Below, one piece after another: positions 33,524-42,275 of a DNA stretch of 64,000 nt. Origin of the DNA: DASUNP01 sp963728545. Lineage in GTDB: Bacteria > Acidobacteriota > Blastocatellia > UBA7656. The notes under the pieces were generated by a model, which saw only the letters and a list, made by a program, of their open reading frames with translations, searched no databases and was not told the origin of the DNA. Each line of letters opens with the position of its first letter. Within the stretch, counting starts at the first letter, position 1. Where the stretch lies: assembly GCA_963728545.1 (NCBI GenBank), contig CAVSKO010000003.1:2108001-2172000 (forward strand), given 5' to 3'. A program made the translations under genes and the position numbers.

Positions 33524-35965
33524 ATGAAACAAACGGGCTTCAAGCAAAATAGCCCTGCCGCCAACGCATTCATGGTCTGCGTGTCTGTGGCGGGACTTGC
33601 GCTTTTCGCTTACAGCGGATTCACGGCGGCTACGGGCAAGATAAGCTTCCAATGGGTTTTACTGAGCCTGGTCACGGTGCTGATGGTCTCGCGCATAGAC
33701 TTAGGGATTCCCAAGACCGCGAGCGTGATGACGCTGACCGACACTTTCATATTTATCTCAGTCTTTTTGTACGGGCCGCACCCTTCGGTGATACTGGCCG
33801 GAGTCAATGCCGCTTTCTGCACGCTTCAATACAAGGGCAAGCGCATAGCCATCTTTTTCAACGCGGCGGTCATGAGCCTGTCGGTCTTTGCTTCCAGCAT
33901 AATCGTCACTCTGATCTTTGGCGATCTGGCGGCGCTTTCCGGCGAACTGGACAAGTTGGCGATGGCCGCAGGGCTGCTAGCCCTTCTCCACTACGTTTTT
34001 AATACCGGCATTGTGGGCATAGCGACCTCGCTCAAGCAGCGCAGCAATCTCGTCACCACCTGGAAGCAGTGCTACCTGTGGACCTCGGTCACTTACTTTG
34101 CGGGGGCGGCGGCGGCCTGCATCATCATCAAGCTGATAACGATAATATCTTTCTACGCATTCATCATAGCCGTCCCGATACTGGCGATCATTTACTTTAC
34201 ATACAAGGTCTATCTCGACAAAGTGGAGGCTTCCAACCGCCACATCGAGCAGATGGCCGACCTTCACTTGAGAACAATCGAGGCGCTCGCGATAGCCATT
34301 GACGCGAAAGATGAAGTCACGCACGATCACGTCCGTCGCGTGCAGATTTACGCTACGGGGCTGGCAAGGCTTTTCGGGTTGAGCGAAGCGGAGATAGAAG
34401 CCTTAAAAGCAGGCGCGCTCTTGCACGACATAGGCAAGCTCGCCGTCCCCGATTACATACTCAACAAGCCGGGGTCGTTGACCCCCGCAGAGTTTGAAAA
34501 GATGAAAGTGCACACGATTGTCGGCGCAGAGATATTGGAGCGCGTCGGGTTCCCTTACCCCGTAGTGCCGGTCGTCCGTCATCATCACGAGCGTTGGGAC
34601 GGGCGCGGCTACCCGGACGGGCTGCGCGGCGATCAGATACCTATTACGGCAAGGATACTCACCGTAGCCGACTGCTTTGATGCCGTGCGCGAAGACCGCC
34701 AGTATCGAAAAGCCATGACCCGCGAGCAGGCCATTCAGTTGCTCAGAGACGGCAGCGGCACTATGTTCGACCCGACGGTGATCACCGCGTTCTTAGATCA
34801 CCTCGAAGACTTTGAAGCCGAGATACGCGAGAATCGCGTGGAGCCGCAGATTACGTTTGCGCAGCAGCAAGAGAAAGGCGTAGAGCGCCCGGCCGTCCCC
34901 GATACCGGCCCGCATGCCTTCGAGCGTATTCGCAGCGCACACCGCGAAGTCATAACGCTTTATGACATAGCGCAGACCATCGGGACGAGTCTCGACCTGC
35001 GTGACACGTTTGCCGTCTTCTCTTCGCGGCTGGAAGACATAGTCACTTACACCACGTGCGTGCTTTACCTTCAAAGACAGGATTCGACCGAGGTCGAAGC
35101 GATGCACGTATCGGGTCGCCACGCGGAGCGGTTCAAGGGTCGCCGTATGACTTCAGGGGCGGGCATAACCGGGTGGGTCGTCGCCAACTCACACCCCATG
35201 CACAACTGCGACCCGCGCCTCGACTTTGACGCGATGAAGCTGGAGTTGCCAGAACAGTATCGCATAGCCACGGTGGTCCCGTTGATCAAGGATGGGGAAG
35301 CGATCGGAGCGATGGCGCTCTACTCAGCCGACTTGAGCGCGTATGACGCGGACCATCTGAGGCTTGTCGAAGCTGTAGCCAAGCTCGCCTCGGATGCGAT
35401 AGCCAATGCCGTGCGTCACGAAAGGACTGAAACCAACGCGCTGACAGATTTATTGACGGGGCTTCCGAACGCGCGCGCGCTCCGGTATCGCTTTGAAGAT
35501 CAGGCAGACCGCTCGCGGCGGCATAAAGACGTGTTCTCGGTTATTATGATGGACCTGGACGGCTTCAAGGCGATTAATGACCGGCTCGGCCACCAGGCGG
35601 GCGACCACCTGCTGTGGGAGATTGGCCGGTTGCTGCTCACACAGATACGCACTTCAGATTTCGTAAGCCGGTACGCGGGCGACGAGTTTGTCGCCATATT
35701 GCAAGTCGGCCCCGAAGAGGTGCAAGAGCTTGCGATGCGTATCCAGAGGGCTATCAACAAACACGATTTCAGCTTCGGCAACAACAATCTTTACGTAGGC
35801 ATAAGCGTAGGATGGGCCTGCTTTGGAATAGACGGCAACACGCTGGACGAGTTGCTGCTGGCGGCTGATCGCTCTATGTACGCAAACAAGAGTCGGCGCA
35901 AATCCGTGCCCGCGCAATCGGACAGATTAAACACTTCCGAACTCCCTCAGTACAAAGTGATGTAG
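33524..35965 (+). CDS. Membrane HD-GYP / GAF / GGDEF signalling protein
   Basis: 813 residues. About seven hydrophobic segments fill residues 15-240. An HD-GYP domain (about 245-430) has the HD of LLHDIGKLAVPDYILNKPG, then KVHTIVGAEIL, VVRHHHERWDGRGYPDGLRGDQIP and ILTVADCFDA. A GAF domain spans about 465-630. The C-terminal GGDEF domain has the active-site loop as AGDEF (SRYAGDEFVAIL, about residue 718) with the preceding MMDLDGFKAINDRLGH metal-binding Asp. The protein may both make and break cyclic-di-GMP, with GAF as input. It is the likely partner in signalling of the window's PilZ protein, though not linked to it. Confidence 0.9.
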   Translation: MKQTGFKQNSPAANAFMVCVSVAGLALFAYSGFTAATGKISFQWVLLSLVTVLMVSRIDLGIPKTASVMTLTDTFIFISVFLYGPHPSVILAGVNAAFCTLQYKGKRIAIFFNAAVMSLSVFASSIIVTLIFGDLAALSGELDKLAMAAGLLALLHYVFNTGIVGIATSLKQRSNLVTTWKQCYLWTSVTYFAGAAAACIIIKLITIISFYAFIIAVPILAIIYFTYKVYLDKVEASNRHIEQMADLHLRTIEALAIAIDAKDEVTHDHVRRVQIYATGLARLFGLSEAEIEALKAGALLHDIGKLAVPDYILNKPGSLTPAEFEKMKVHTIVGAEILERVGFPYPVVPVVRHHHERWDGRGYPDGLRGDQIPITARILTVADCFDAVREDRQYRKAMTREQAIQLLRDGSGTMFDPTVITAFLDHLEDFEAEIRENRVEPQITFAQQQEKGVERPAVPDTGPHAFERIRSAHREVITLYDIAQTIGTSLDLRDTFAVFSSRLEDIVTYTTCVLYLQRQDSTEVEAMHVSGRHAERFKGRRMTSGAGITGWVVANSHPMHNCDPRLDFDAMKLELPEQYRIATVVPLIKDGEAIGAMALYSADLSAYDADHLRLVEAVAKLASDAIANAVRHERTETNALTDLLTGLPNARALRYRFEDQADRSRRHKDVFSVIMMDLDGFKAINDRLGHQAGDHLLWEIGRLLLTQIRTSDFVSRYAGDEFVAILQVGPEEVQELAMRIQRAINKHDFSFGNNNLYVGISVGWACFGIDGNTLDELLLAADRSMYANKSRRKSVPAQSDRLNTSELPQYKVM

Positions 35966-36011
35966 TTCCCTTCCGCTTGAGCCGACACCCAATCGCAAAT
36001 ATGATCCAGGT

Positions 36012-36380
36012 ATGACGTTCGACTTTTTGTTGAGGATGTTTCGCAGGTCGCCGAGCGAATCCACGAAAACGGAAGACGATTCGTTAGACCCGAACGATCC
36101 GTTCACCGAGCCGGTCGTCATAGAGTTCAGCGATGTGATCGACCTGCACTCGATACCGCCCCGGCAAGTTCGCCAGGTGGTCGAAGAGTACATCGAAGAA
36201 GCGCACAGGCGCGGCGTCGAGTGGGTGCGCATCATTCACGGCAAAGGGGTGGGCGTCCAGCGAGAGATGGTTCGCTCGATACTGGCCCGCTCGCCTTTCG
36301 TAGTCGAATTCCGAGATGCGCCGCCCGAAGCAGGCGGATGGGGCGCTACGATAGTCACTCTGGTTGTTACCGGCAACTGA
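36012..36380 (+). CDS. Smr domain protein
   Basis: 122 residues. VIEFSDVIDLHSIPPRQVRQVVEEYIEEA carries the DLH motif and VRIIHGKGVGVQREMVRSIL the H-G-K-G motif of the Smr (small MutS-related) nuclease domain. The C-terminal strand GGWGATIVTLV completes it. Standalone Smr proteins cleave RNA or branched DNA; a recent role in rescuing stalled ribosomes is known for some, but this one cannot be assigned more closely. It is transcribed in the same direction as its neighbours. Confidence 0.85.
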   Translation: MTFDFLLRMFRRSPSESTKTEDDSLDPNDPFTEPVVIEFSDVIDLHSIPPRQVRQVVEEYIEEAHRRGVEWVRIIHGKGVGVQREMVRSILARSPFVVEFRDAPPEAGGWGATIVTLVVTGN

Positions 36381-36415
36381 CAACTGACAAATGTTTATGA
36401 TAAATTATTCAAGTT

Positions 36416-36988
36416 ATGAGAAAAACTTTTAGGACGCTTTATATCATACCCGTCTTGATCGTGGCCTTGATGGCGGCGTGCTCTGCGCCGGAAGAATCTA
36501 CTTCGACAAATAATAACGCTGCGCCTCAAGCCACGCAGAACGAGACTCCACAGCCGACGGTCAATACAACTCCGGTGACGCCGGAGCCACAACAGACAGA
36601 AACGCTGCCGCCCGCAAAGCTGCCTGAGCCGACCGTCGCAGACGGCAACACTCCGGCCAGCCTGCCTGCTCAGGGCGCTAAGCCAAGGCTGTATGTGCCA
36701 AAGTACGTGATAGATTTCGGCAAGCAGCCTAAAGAAAAATCGCTTGCCCGCACATTCGTTATAAGAAACAACGGCAACGCCGAACTGAAGATCGAGGCTG
36801 TCGAGCCTAGCTGAGGATGCACCGCTGTGGACTTCCCGAAAGTCCTCCCGCCTGGTAAGGCGGGCACGATAAAAGTAAAAGTTGATACCGGCACAGGGGT
36901 CGGGCCGCATACAAAATCCGTAACAATAAAATCGAACGATCCGGTTCAGCCATCTGTGAAAGTCAACCTGACATTCACCGTCAAATGA
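36416..36988 (+). CDS. DUF1573 lipoprotein with in-frame UGA at the conserved Cys (candidate selenoprotein)
   Basis: Signal with lipobox LMAA-C22, then a Thr/Pro/Asn-rich linker. DUF1573 begins at PRLYVPKYVIDFGKQPK and reaches NNGNAELKIEAVEPS. Then comes TGA (36812-36814), followed in frame by GCTAVDFPKVLPPGKAGTIKVKV and the rest of the domain to TGA at 36986-36988. In DUF1573 the motif is S-C-G-C-T, so TGA occupies the first Cys codon. The final stop overlaps the ATG of the next gene (36985) by the ATGA pattern, suggesting that the distal part is translated. After TGA, GGACTT-CCCGA-AAGTCC (36829-36845) and CCCGCC-TGGTAA-GGCGGG (36847-36864) can form hairpins. Nonsense mutation or sequencing error remains possible. 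Confidence 0.65.
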
Positions 36989-38208
36989 ACGGCTCCTCTA
37001 TGCTTGAAACAGAGACCGATTACGAAAACCTGCTGTCCGAGATAGGCCGCACAATGCGGCCTAACGCTATCCGCAAGCTCACGCAGATGCTGGGCCGCAG
37101 CGATATCATTTCGCTCGCCGCCGGAGCGCCCAGCGCCGAGACTTTTCCGATGGAAGAGATGGCCGACATCGCCTCGCGCGTGATACGCGAGCGAGGCGCG
37201 CTCGCGCTGCAATACGGGCCGACGCGCGGACAAGGCAAGCTGGTCGAAGCCGTAGTCGAGATCATGCGAGCGCGCGGAACGCCGCGCGCTCGCCCGTCGG
37301 AAGTCGTGATGACTACCGGCTCGCAACAGGGCCTCGATCTCACCGCGCGAATATTACTCGATCCGGGCGATGTCGCTATGGTTGAACTGCCCAGCTACAT
37401 AGGCGGCATCATCGCCCTTCACAATGCGCGGGCCAGGATGGTGGGCGTCCGGCAGGACGACGGCGGCATAGTCATAGCCGATCTTCGCGAAAAGATCGCC
37501 CGCGAGCGAGCCGCAGGCCGCCGGGTCAAATGCGTATACACGATTTCAAACTTTCAGAATCCTTCGGGCGTGTCGCTGGCGGCTGAACGCCGCGAGAGGC
37601 TTATCGAAGTGGCCGACGAGCACGACCTGATAATCATAGAGGATGATCCTTACTACGAGCTTTACTTCGCGAGCGAGTCCGCGATGCCCACACCGCTTGT
37701 CGCCATCAGCCCGTCGCGCGTGATCTATTTAAGCAGCTTCTCAAAGGTGCTGGCACCGGGCATTCGCACTGCCTGGGTTCACGCGCCCGAACCGCTTGCC
37801 TCAAAGATCGAGCTTGCGAAAGAAGGCGCAGACCTCTCGTCAAGCGTGCTAGACCAGGCAATAGTCACGGAAGCTCTTTACACAGGATTGATAGAACGCC
37901 GGCTGCCTGAGATACGCAAGTTTTATGAAGTGCGCTGCCGGGCCATGCTCGACGCGCTTGAAAAGAACGCCCCCACGGGGGCGCGCTGGACCAAACCATC
38001 AGGCGGCTTTTTTATTTTAATGGAGCTTGGCCCGGAGGTTGACACTACAAAGCTGCTTCCCGCCGCAATCGAAAACGGCGTCGCTTATGTGCCCGGTCAG
38101 CCATTCTTCGTCGACGACACAGGCGCGAACACCTTGCGACTCGCTTACTCGAAGGAGACGCCGGAAAAGATAGCCGATGGCATTGCGCGGCTTTGCCGCT
38201 TGCTATAG
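36985..38208 (+). CDS. PLP-dependent aminotransferase (2-aminoadipate aminotransferase/LysN-like)
   Basis: 407 residues, fold-type I. IISLAAGAPSAETFP at the start, then ALQYGPTRGQGKLVEAV, MTTGSQQGLDLTARILLDPGD, YTISNFQNPSGVSL with the PLP-contacting Asn-Pro, IIEDDPYYELYF with the Asp, and the Schiff-base lysine in YLSSFSKVLAPGIRTAW. The C-terminal RLAYSKETPEKIADGI matches. No winged-helix regulator domain is attached. It uses branched-chain, aromatic or aminoadipate substrates. Its start overlaps the stop of the DUF1573 frame (ATGA). Confidence 0.88.
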   Translation: MNGSSMLETETDYENLLSEIGRTMRPNAIRKLTQMLGRSDIISLAAGAPSAETFPMEEMADIASRVIRERGALALQYGPTRGQGKLVEAVVEIMRARGTPRARPSEVVMTTGSQQGLDLTARILLDPGDVAMVELPSYIGGIIALHNARARMVGVRQDDGGIVIADLREKIARERAAGRRVKCVYTISNFQNPSGVSLAAERRERLIEVADEHDLIIIEDDPYYELYFASESAMPTPLVAISPSRVIYLSSFSKVLAPGIRTAWVHAPEPLASKIELAKEGADLSSSVLDQAIVTEALYTGLIERRLPEIRKFYEVRCRAMLDALEKNAPTGARWTKPSGGFFILMELGPEVDTTKLLPAAIENGVAYVPGQPFFVDDTGANTLRLAYSKETPEKIADGIARLCRLL

Positions 38209-38217
38209 CCTTAGCCG

Positions 38218-38787
38218 ATGGCTGAAATCTACGTTAGCACAGACATTGAAACCGACGGTCCCGTTCCGGGACTTAACTCGATGCTCAGCTTCGGCTCTGC
38301 CGCATATCTGGCCGACAAAACCCTGATCGGCACTTTCTCTGCAAACCTCGAAACGCTGCCGGAAGCCGCAGGCAATCCCGCAACGATGGCCTGGTGGGAT
38401 ACACAACCCGACGCATGGCGGGCTTGCCGCAAAGACCCTCAGCCGCCCGCCGAGATAATGCCCCGTTATGTCTCCTGGCTGAAGGAACTGGGAGGAAACA
38501 CCATCTTCGTAGGCTACCCGGCTGCGTTCGATTTCATGTTCATCACTTACTACCTGTATCGCTTTGCGGGCGAAAGCCCGTTCGCATATTTCGCGCTCGA
38601 CATAAAGAGCTACGCGATGGCTCTGATGAAGCTGGATTTTTATGACGTGGTTAAAAGTAATATGCCCAGGCGCTGGTTCGACGAGTTGCCCTACACGCAC
38701 GTAGCTTTAGATGACGCTATTTCACAGGGCGCTCTGTTTTGCAACATACTCGCAGAGAACATGGATGGTATAAAGCTTGAAAAATGA
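38218..38787 (+). CDS. DEDDh-type 3'-5' exonuclease-like protein
   Basis: 189 residues. Exo I motif is VSTDIETDGPVPG (D-x-E), Exo II AAFDFMFITYYLY (F-D), Exo III HVALDDA (H-x-A-x-x-D), so all four acidic residues and the catalytic His are visible. It is probably a standalone RNase H-fold exonuclease acting on DNA or RNA; the substrate is unknown. It is nine bases after the aminotransferase stop and likely cotranscribed. Confidence 0.8.
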   Translation: MAEIYVSTDIETDGPVPGLNSMLSFGSAAYLADKTLIGTFSANLETLPEAAGNPATMAWWDTQPDAWRACRKDPQPPAEIMPRYVSWLKELGGNTIFVGYPAAFDFMFITYYLYRFAGESPFAYFALDIKSYAMALMKLDFYDVVKSNMPRRWFDELPYTHVALDDAISQGALFCNILAENMDGIKLEK

Positions 38788-38832
38788 TTGAACCCGGTAA
38801 CGTATTTATAAGAGATTGCACAGGAGCAGATC

Positions 38833-39300
38833 ATGGAAACAATCGAAACGATCCGCCGGCTTTTTAAATATAACGAATGGGCGAACCGCCGCGCCTTCGA
38901 TGGGCTGAAAGACCCGGCCAACCACAGCGCAAAAGCCGTTCGCGCGCTCGCGCATTTGCTGATAGCCGAAGAGGCGTGGCTCGCGCGAATGCTGACAAAC
39001 CAGGATTCAACCGGCTTCGACTTCTGGCAAGTATCAACGCTTGATGAGTGCGAACAACTGGCGGCGGAAGTCGTGAAAGGCTACGCCGATTTATTGGATG
39101 ATCTGACAGAGCAAAAGCTCGACACCGTGGCAACGTACAAAAACAGCAAAGGGGTTGAGTACCAGACTCCGTTTCGAGACATATTGCAGCATGTCTTGAT
39201 GCATTCGATGTATCATCGCGGCCAGGTGGCAATGGCCGTGCGAGCGGAAGGCGGCACGCCTGCCAACACCGATTACATCACGTTTGTCCGCGAAAACTAA
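38833..39300 (+). CDS. DinB family protein
   Basis: 155 residues, the four-helix-bundle DinB fold. FKYNEWANRRAFDGL is the first helix, AHLLIAEEAWLARM carries the first metal His, and HVLMHSMYHRGQVAMAVR the other two. This is the usual three-His metal centre of the thiol-dependent (bacillithiol transferase-like) superfamily. The reaction is unknown. It is in line with ridA 19 bases downstream. Confidence 0.9.
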   Translation: METIETIRRLFKYNEWANRRAFDGLKDPANHSAKAVRALAHLLIAEEAWLARMLTNQDSTGFDFWQVSTLDECEQLAAEVVKGYADLLDDLTEQKLDTVATYKNSKGVEYQTPFRDILQHVLMHSMYHRGQVAMAVRAEGGTPANTDYITFVREN

Positions 39301-39319
39301 TTACGAGGTGAATCCGACG

Positions 39320-39707
39320 ATGGAAATAAAATATATACTGACGCCGAACGCGCCGCAGCCCGGGGGCCATTATTCTCAGGCCGTAGTCTATAACGGTTCT
39401 CGTTTATGTCGCGGGCCAGCTCTCAATCGATCCCAAGACCGGAGAGAAAAAGATCGGCACAATCGAAGAGCAGACGGAGCTTGCTTTAAACAACGTGAGC
39501 GAGATTCTTAAAGCGGCGAACAGCGACCTGAGCAGGGTTTTGAAGATGACCGTGTATCTTGCGGACATCAACCTGTGGGAACCATTCAACGCGGTTTACG
39601 CGAGAGTGATGGAAGACAGTCGTCCGGCACGCGCGGCAATTCCTACGGGGCCGCTTCATTACGGATTCCTGGTAGAGATAGAAGCTATCGCCGCGACTCG
39701 CGATTGA
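39320..39707 (+). CDS. ridA: RidA (YjgF/YER057c) family deaminase, frameshifted
   Basis: The start at ATG 39320 follows ACGAGGTG. First part KYILTPNAPQPGGHYSQAVVYNG; second part in the next frame YVAGQLSIDPKTG, LALNNVSEILKAANSDLSRVLKMTVYLADINLWEPFNAVYARV, RPARAAIPTGPLHYGFLVEIEAIA. Together they give the whole RidA fold with the catalytic Arg (PARAA) and Glu (VEIEAI). Removal of one T from GGTTCTC (39397-39398) gives NGLVYVAGQLS in frame, about 128 residues. RidA hydrolyses reactive enamine/imine intermediates from PLP enzymes; an aminotransferase lies two genes upstream. Confidence 0.88.
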
Positions 39708-39724
39708 TTCCCGCAATGAAAAAA

Positions 39725-39783
39725 ATCCACGAAGCACTCGAATCGCCCTAATCAATTCGTGACTCTTCGTGTGCTTCGTGGAT
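39725..39783. repeat. Word-like inverted repeat after ridA
   Basis: ATCCACGAAGCAC (39725-39737) and its reverse complement (39771-39783), with further CACGAA/TTCGTG words between. It is the only clear structure in the 300 bases between ridA and the FecR gene and could terminate ridA. Confidence 0.65.
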
Positions 39784-40014
39784 AGAACCCTTCTCCAATT
39801 TGGCGCACGGGCTACACCAATTAGTGTAAAGCCGGTGATCGTTTCTCATATAAACTAATCTCGCCTATTTTTCTCCCGAGTTTATTTCCCTTTCAATTGA
39901 ACAGTTTGAATGTGGAGGTCTTTATCGAATCAACATTCAAGGCTAACGGCATATTTATTGCTCGGAAGCTTTGCGTTTCGAGCGACTTTAAAAAGTTTGA
40001 CAGAGGAATGAGTT

Positions 40015-42018
40015 ATGAAATTCTCTCTCCCCGCGACCCTCACGCTGATTCTGCTGGCCGTAATATTTTTAGCTCCCGTAACTGCGGCGCAGACAATCGA
40101 ACCAGACGTCCCCGATTCCGCCGAAGGCGAAGATGACGCTCCCATCCAACGAGTAGCGCGAATAACCTTTCTCGAAGGCGATGTCTCGTTTCTTCGGGCG
40201 GGCGTAAACGAGTGGGCGTCGGCTGCCGAGAACCTGCCGCTCTTCACAGGCGATCAGATTTACACAGGTCAAGGCGCGCGCGCCGAGATTCAATTGTCGC
40301 GCGGCAATTACATAAGATTATCCGAGCATACCGCGCTTACGATCACCGAGCTTGCGCACACCGTGGCGCAGTTCGAGATCACAGAAGGCACGGCGATCAT
40401 TCGCCTTGAGCGATTCGGGAAGTCATTCGACCGGTTCGAAGTCGACACGCCCAACGCGGCGCTCACGCTTGAGCAGGACGGTTTCTACCGCGTCAACGTG
40501 CGCGGCGATAACGAATCCGAAATTATAACCCGCCAGGGCTCGATTGAAGTGGCGACCGCCGACGGCAGCTTCAAGGTGCGCGAAGGTAACAGGCTTTTAA
40601 TCGATACTTCGACGGGAAGGCTTGAGATAGCCGTCGATAACTCGCTCGATAATTGGGACCAGTGGAGCACTGACCGTGACCGCACTATAGACCGTACAGT
40701 CAACGTCGGACAGATCATTGAGGGGGCGGCTACGGTCTTAAACCTCGTCTTCAATCGCGAATCAGAGAATAACTGTTTTTACGGCGCGAGCGAGCTTTCA
40801 GGTCATGGCTCGTGGATCAGCGACCTCGGCTACGGCCATTGCTGGGTTCCGCGCGTGGGCGCAGGCTGGGCGCCGTATCGTCACGGCCAATGGCTGTGGG
40901 TTCCGCGCGTGGGCTGGACCTGGCTTTCAAGCGAACCCTGGGGATGGGCTCCGTATCATTATGGTCGCTGGGCTTTCATTCCAAACTACGGGTGGGCATG
41001 GGTCCCCGGCATCGGCTCTCGTCATAGCTACGCGCATTCTTATTATCAATGGAGACCGGCGCTGGTTTACTTTTTCAACTCGCGCACGCCGCGCGGCGAC
41101 TACATCGGCTGGTATCCGCTCACGCCTGGCGAGCGATGGCGCAGGCCCGATTTCAGAAGGAACGATCGCGATCACGATCATCTTAGATACCCGACCACTC
41201 GCAACGGGCATCGTCGTCCCGAACATCGCGACGGGCTGACCGTATTGCCGACCGAAGGGTTCATCAGACCCGATAGGTCGAAGTTGCGCCCCACGGCGCC
41301 CGACCGCGATATGCACACGTGGATAGGCAACGGCGCGCGGCCCGGGTTGCCTCAAATCACCCCGACCCAGACGGCGGTTGCTCCGATCTGGAATAACGGG
41401 AGAGGTAAGGAGCGCGTGATTGCGCCTCCGCGCGATGTTATCAATCGCCCGGTGGTAACGCGCAACCGTCCGACCGATCCTCAAATCGGCAACTCGGCCC
41501 CGCGCGAGCGACGGCTGATCGTGCCGACCAAGGAAAAACGCACGTTCCACATGCCGACGCGCGAAGGACGCGACATCGATCATAAAGACCACGACCGCGC
41601 CGCACCCGAAGAGGGCGGTAAAGATAACAATGCTTCTTCGAGCAGAATTCGCCCGCGACCCGATAATCAAGTCCAGTCGGGCGGCGACGACTCGAAGAAG
41701 TCTCAGGACCAGAATCAGGAAGAGGTTACTAAGAAGAAAGAGCGGTCTCGCCCCGTTTTAATACCGGCACAGCCGACGACCCGCGATAATTCATCCGGCG
41801 CGAGCAGCGCCGACCAGCGCGAGAAGAAATCGCCTACAGCCGAGCACCCGCGCCCGCGCGATGACGAGTCTTCAAAAACGCAACAACAACAAACGCAGCC
41901 TCGCGACCAGGAACGCCAGGAGCGACGCCAGGAAAAACAGGAACAAAAACAGGAACAAAAGCAGGAGCGCCGCGAAGAACGCAGCAGCGGGAAAAAGAAT
42001 AGAGATAACGATAAGTGA
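40015..42018 (+). CDS. Secreted FecR-domain protein with Trp-rich repeats and charged C-terminus
   Basis: 667 residues with signal FSLPATLTLILLAVIFLAPVTAAQ. FecR-type beta domain (about 45-220): ARITFLEGDVSFLRAG, LFTGDQIYTGQGARAEIQLSRG, ITRQGSIEVATADGSF. Then aromatic repeats WVPRVGAGWAPYRHGQW, WVPRVGWTWLSSEPWGWAPYHYGRWAFIPNYGWAWVPG (about 280-340), the pattern of the DUF6600-like region. The last 130 residues are Gln/Glu/Arg/Lys-rich and disordered. No sigma factor or TonB receptor is adjacent, so this is not a classical iron regulator. More likely an envelope structural or binding protein. Function unknown. Confidence 0.8.
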   Translation: MKFSLPATLTLILLAVIFLAPVTAAQTIEPDVPDSAEGEDDAPIQRVARITFLEGDVSFLRAGVNEWASAAENLPLFTGDQIYTGQGARAEIQLSRGNYIRLSEHTALTITELAHTVAQFEITEGTAIIRLERFGKSFDRFEVDTPNAALTLEQDGFYRVNVRGDNESEIITRQGSIEVATADGSFKVREGNRLLIDTSTGRLEIAVDNSLDNWDQWSTDRDRTIDRTVNVGQIIEGAATVLNLVFNRESENNCFYGASELSGHGSWISDLGYGHCWVPRVGAGWAPYRHGQWLWVPRVGWTWLSSEPWGWAPYHYGRWAFIPNYGWAWVPGIGSRHSYAHSYYQWRPALVYFFNSRTPRGDYIGWYPLTPGERWRRPDFRRNDRDHDHLRYPTTRNGHRRPEHRDGLTVLPTEGFIRPDRSKLRPTAPDRDMHTWIGNGARPGLPQITPTQTAVAPIWNNGRGKERVIAPPRDVINRPVVTRNRPTDPQIGNSAPRERRLIVPTKEKRTFHMPTREGRDIDHKDHDRAAPEEGGKDNNASSSRIRPRPDNQVQSGGDDSKKSQDQNQEEVTKKKERSRPVLIPAQPTTRDNSSGASSADQREKKSPTAEHPRPRDDESSKTQQQQTQPRDQERQERRQEKQEQKQEQKQERREERSSGKKNRDNDK

Positions 42019-42089
42019 ACCGTGACGGGGTAAACCGTGACAGGTGATTTGAAATACCAAATCACTTCTTATCACTTGTCACGGTTCAC
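42015..42089. repeat. Word-like inverted repeat at the end of the FecR gene
   Basis: GTGAACCGTGAC (42015-42026, covering the TGA stop of the FecR gene) pairs with 42078-42089. Inside, GTGATTTG (42044-42051) pairs with CAAATCAC (42058-42065). Extra CCGTGAC/GTCACGG words lie around it. It may terminate the FecR gene. Confidence 0.65.
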
Positions 42090-42109
42090 GAATTACGGTT
42101 CGCGGTTTT

Positions 42110-42247
42110 TGGGTGGCACGGACTGGGCGGATGTGAGGCGAATTTAGTACGAACACCCCATCTGCTTCATCCTCCTTCGCTTGTCCCATCCGCCTGGTCG
42201 GCGCCACCCAAAATTAATGATGAGTAACTAGAGGCCAGTTACTCATC
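42110..42247. repeat. Outer and inner inverted repeats upstream of the VWFA gene
   Basis: GGGTGGC (about 42110-42116) faces GCCACCC (42203-42209), with further matching GGCGGATG/CATCCGCC words. Next to it GATGAGTAACT (42219-42229) pairs with AGTTACTCATC (42237-42247), loop AGAGGCC. No coding frame is supported in 42019-42275. Confidence 0.55.
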
Positions 42248-42275
42248 ACCCATCACTCGTTTTTTGGAGGTGGTT

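Noticed and set aside
36812..36814. Global reassignment of UGA (alternative genetic code) as the explanation of the DUF1573 UGA
   Set aside because: UGA is used as the ordinary stop of other genes in the window (for example radA, DUF1573's own end, ridA, the P1-coupled genes), so only local recoding or mutation remains.
40015..42018. FecR-type anti-sigma regulator of iron uptake
   Set aside because: There is no adjacent ECF sigma factor or TonB receptor, the protein has a cleavable signal rather than an anti-sigma domain, and the remainder is Trp-rich and disordered.
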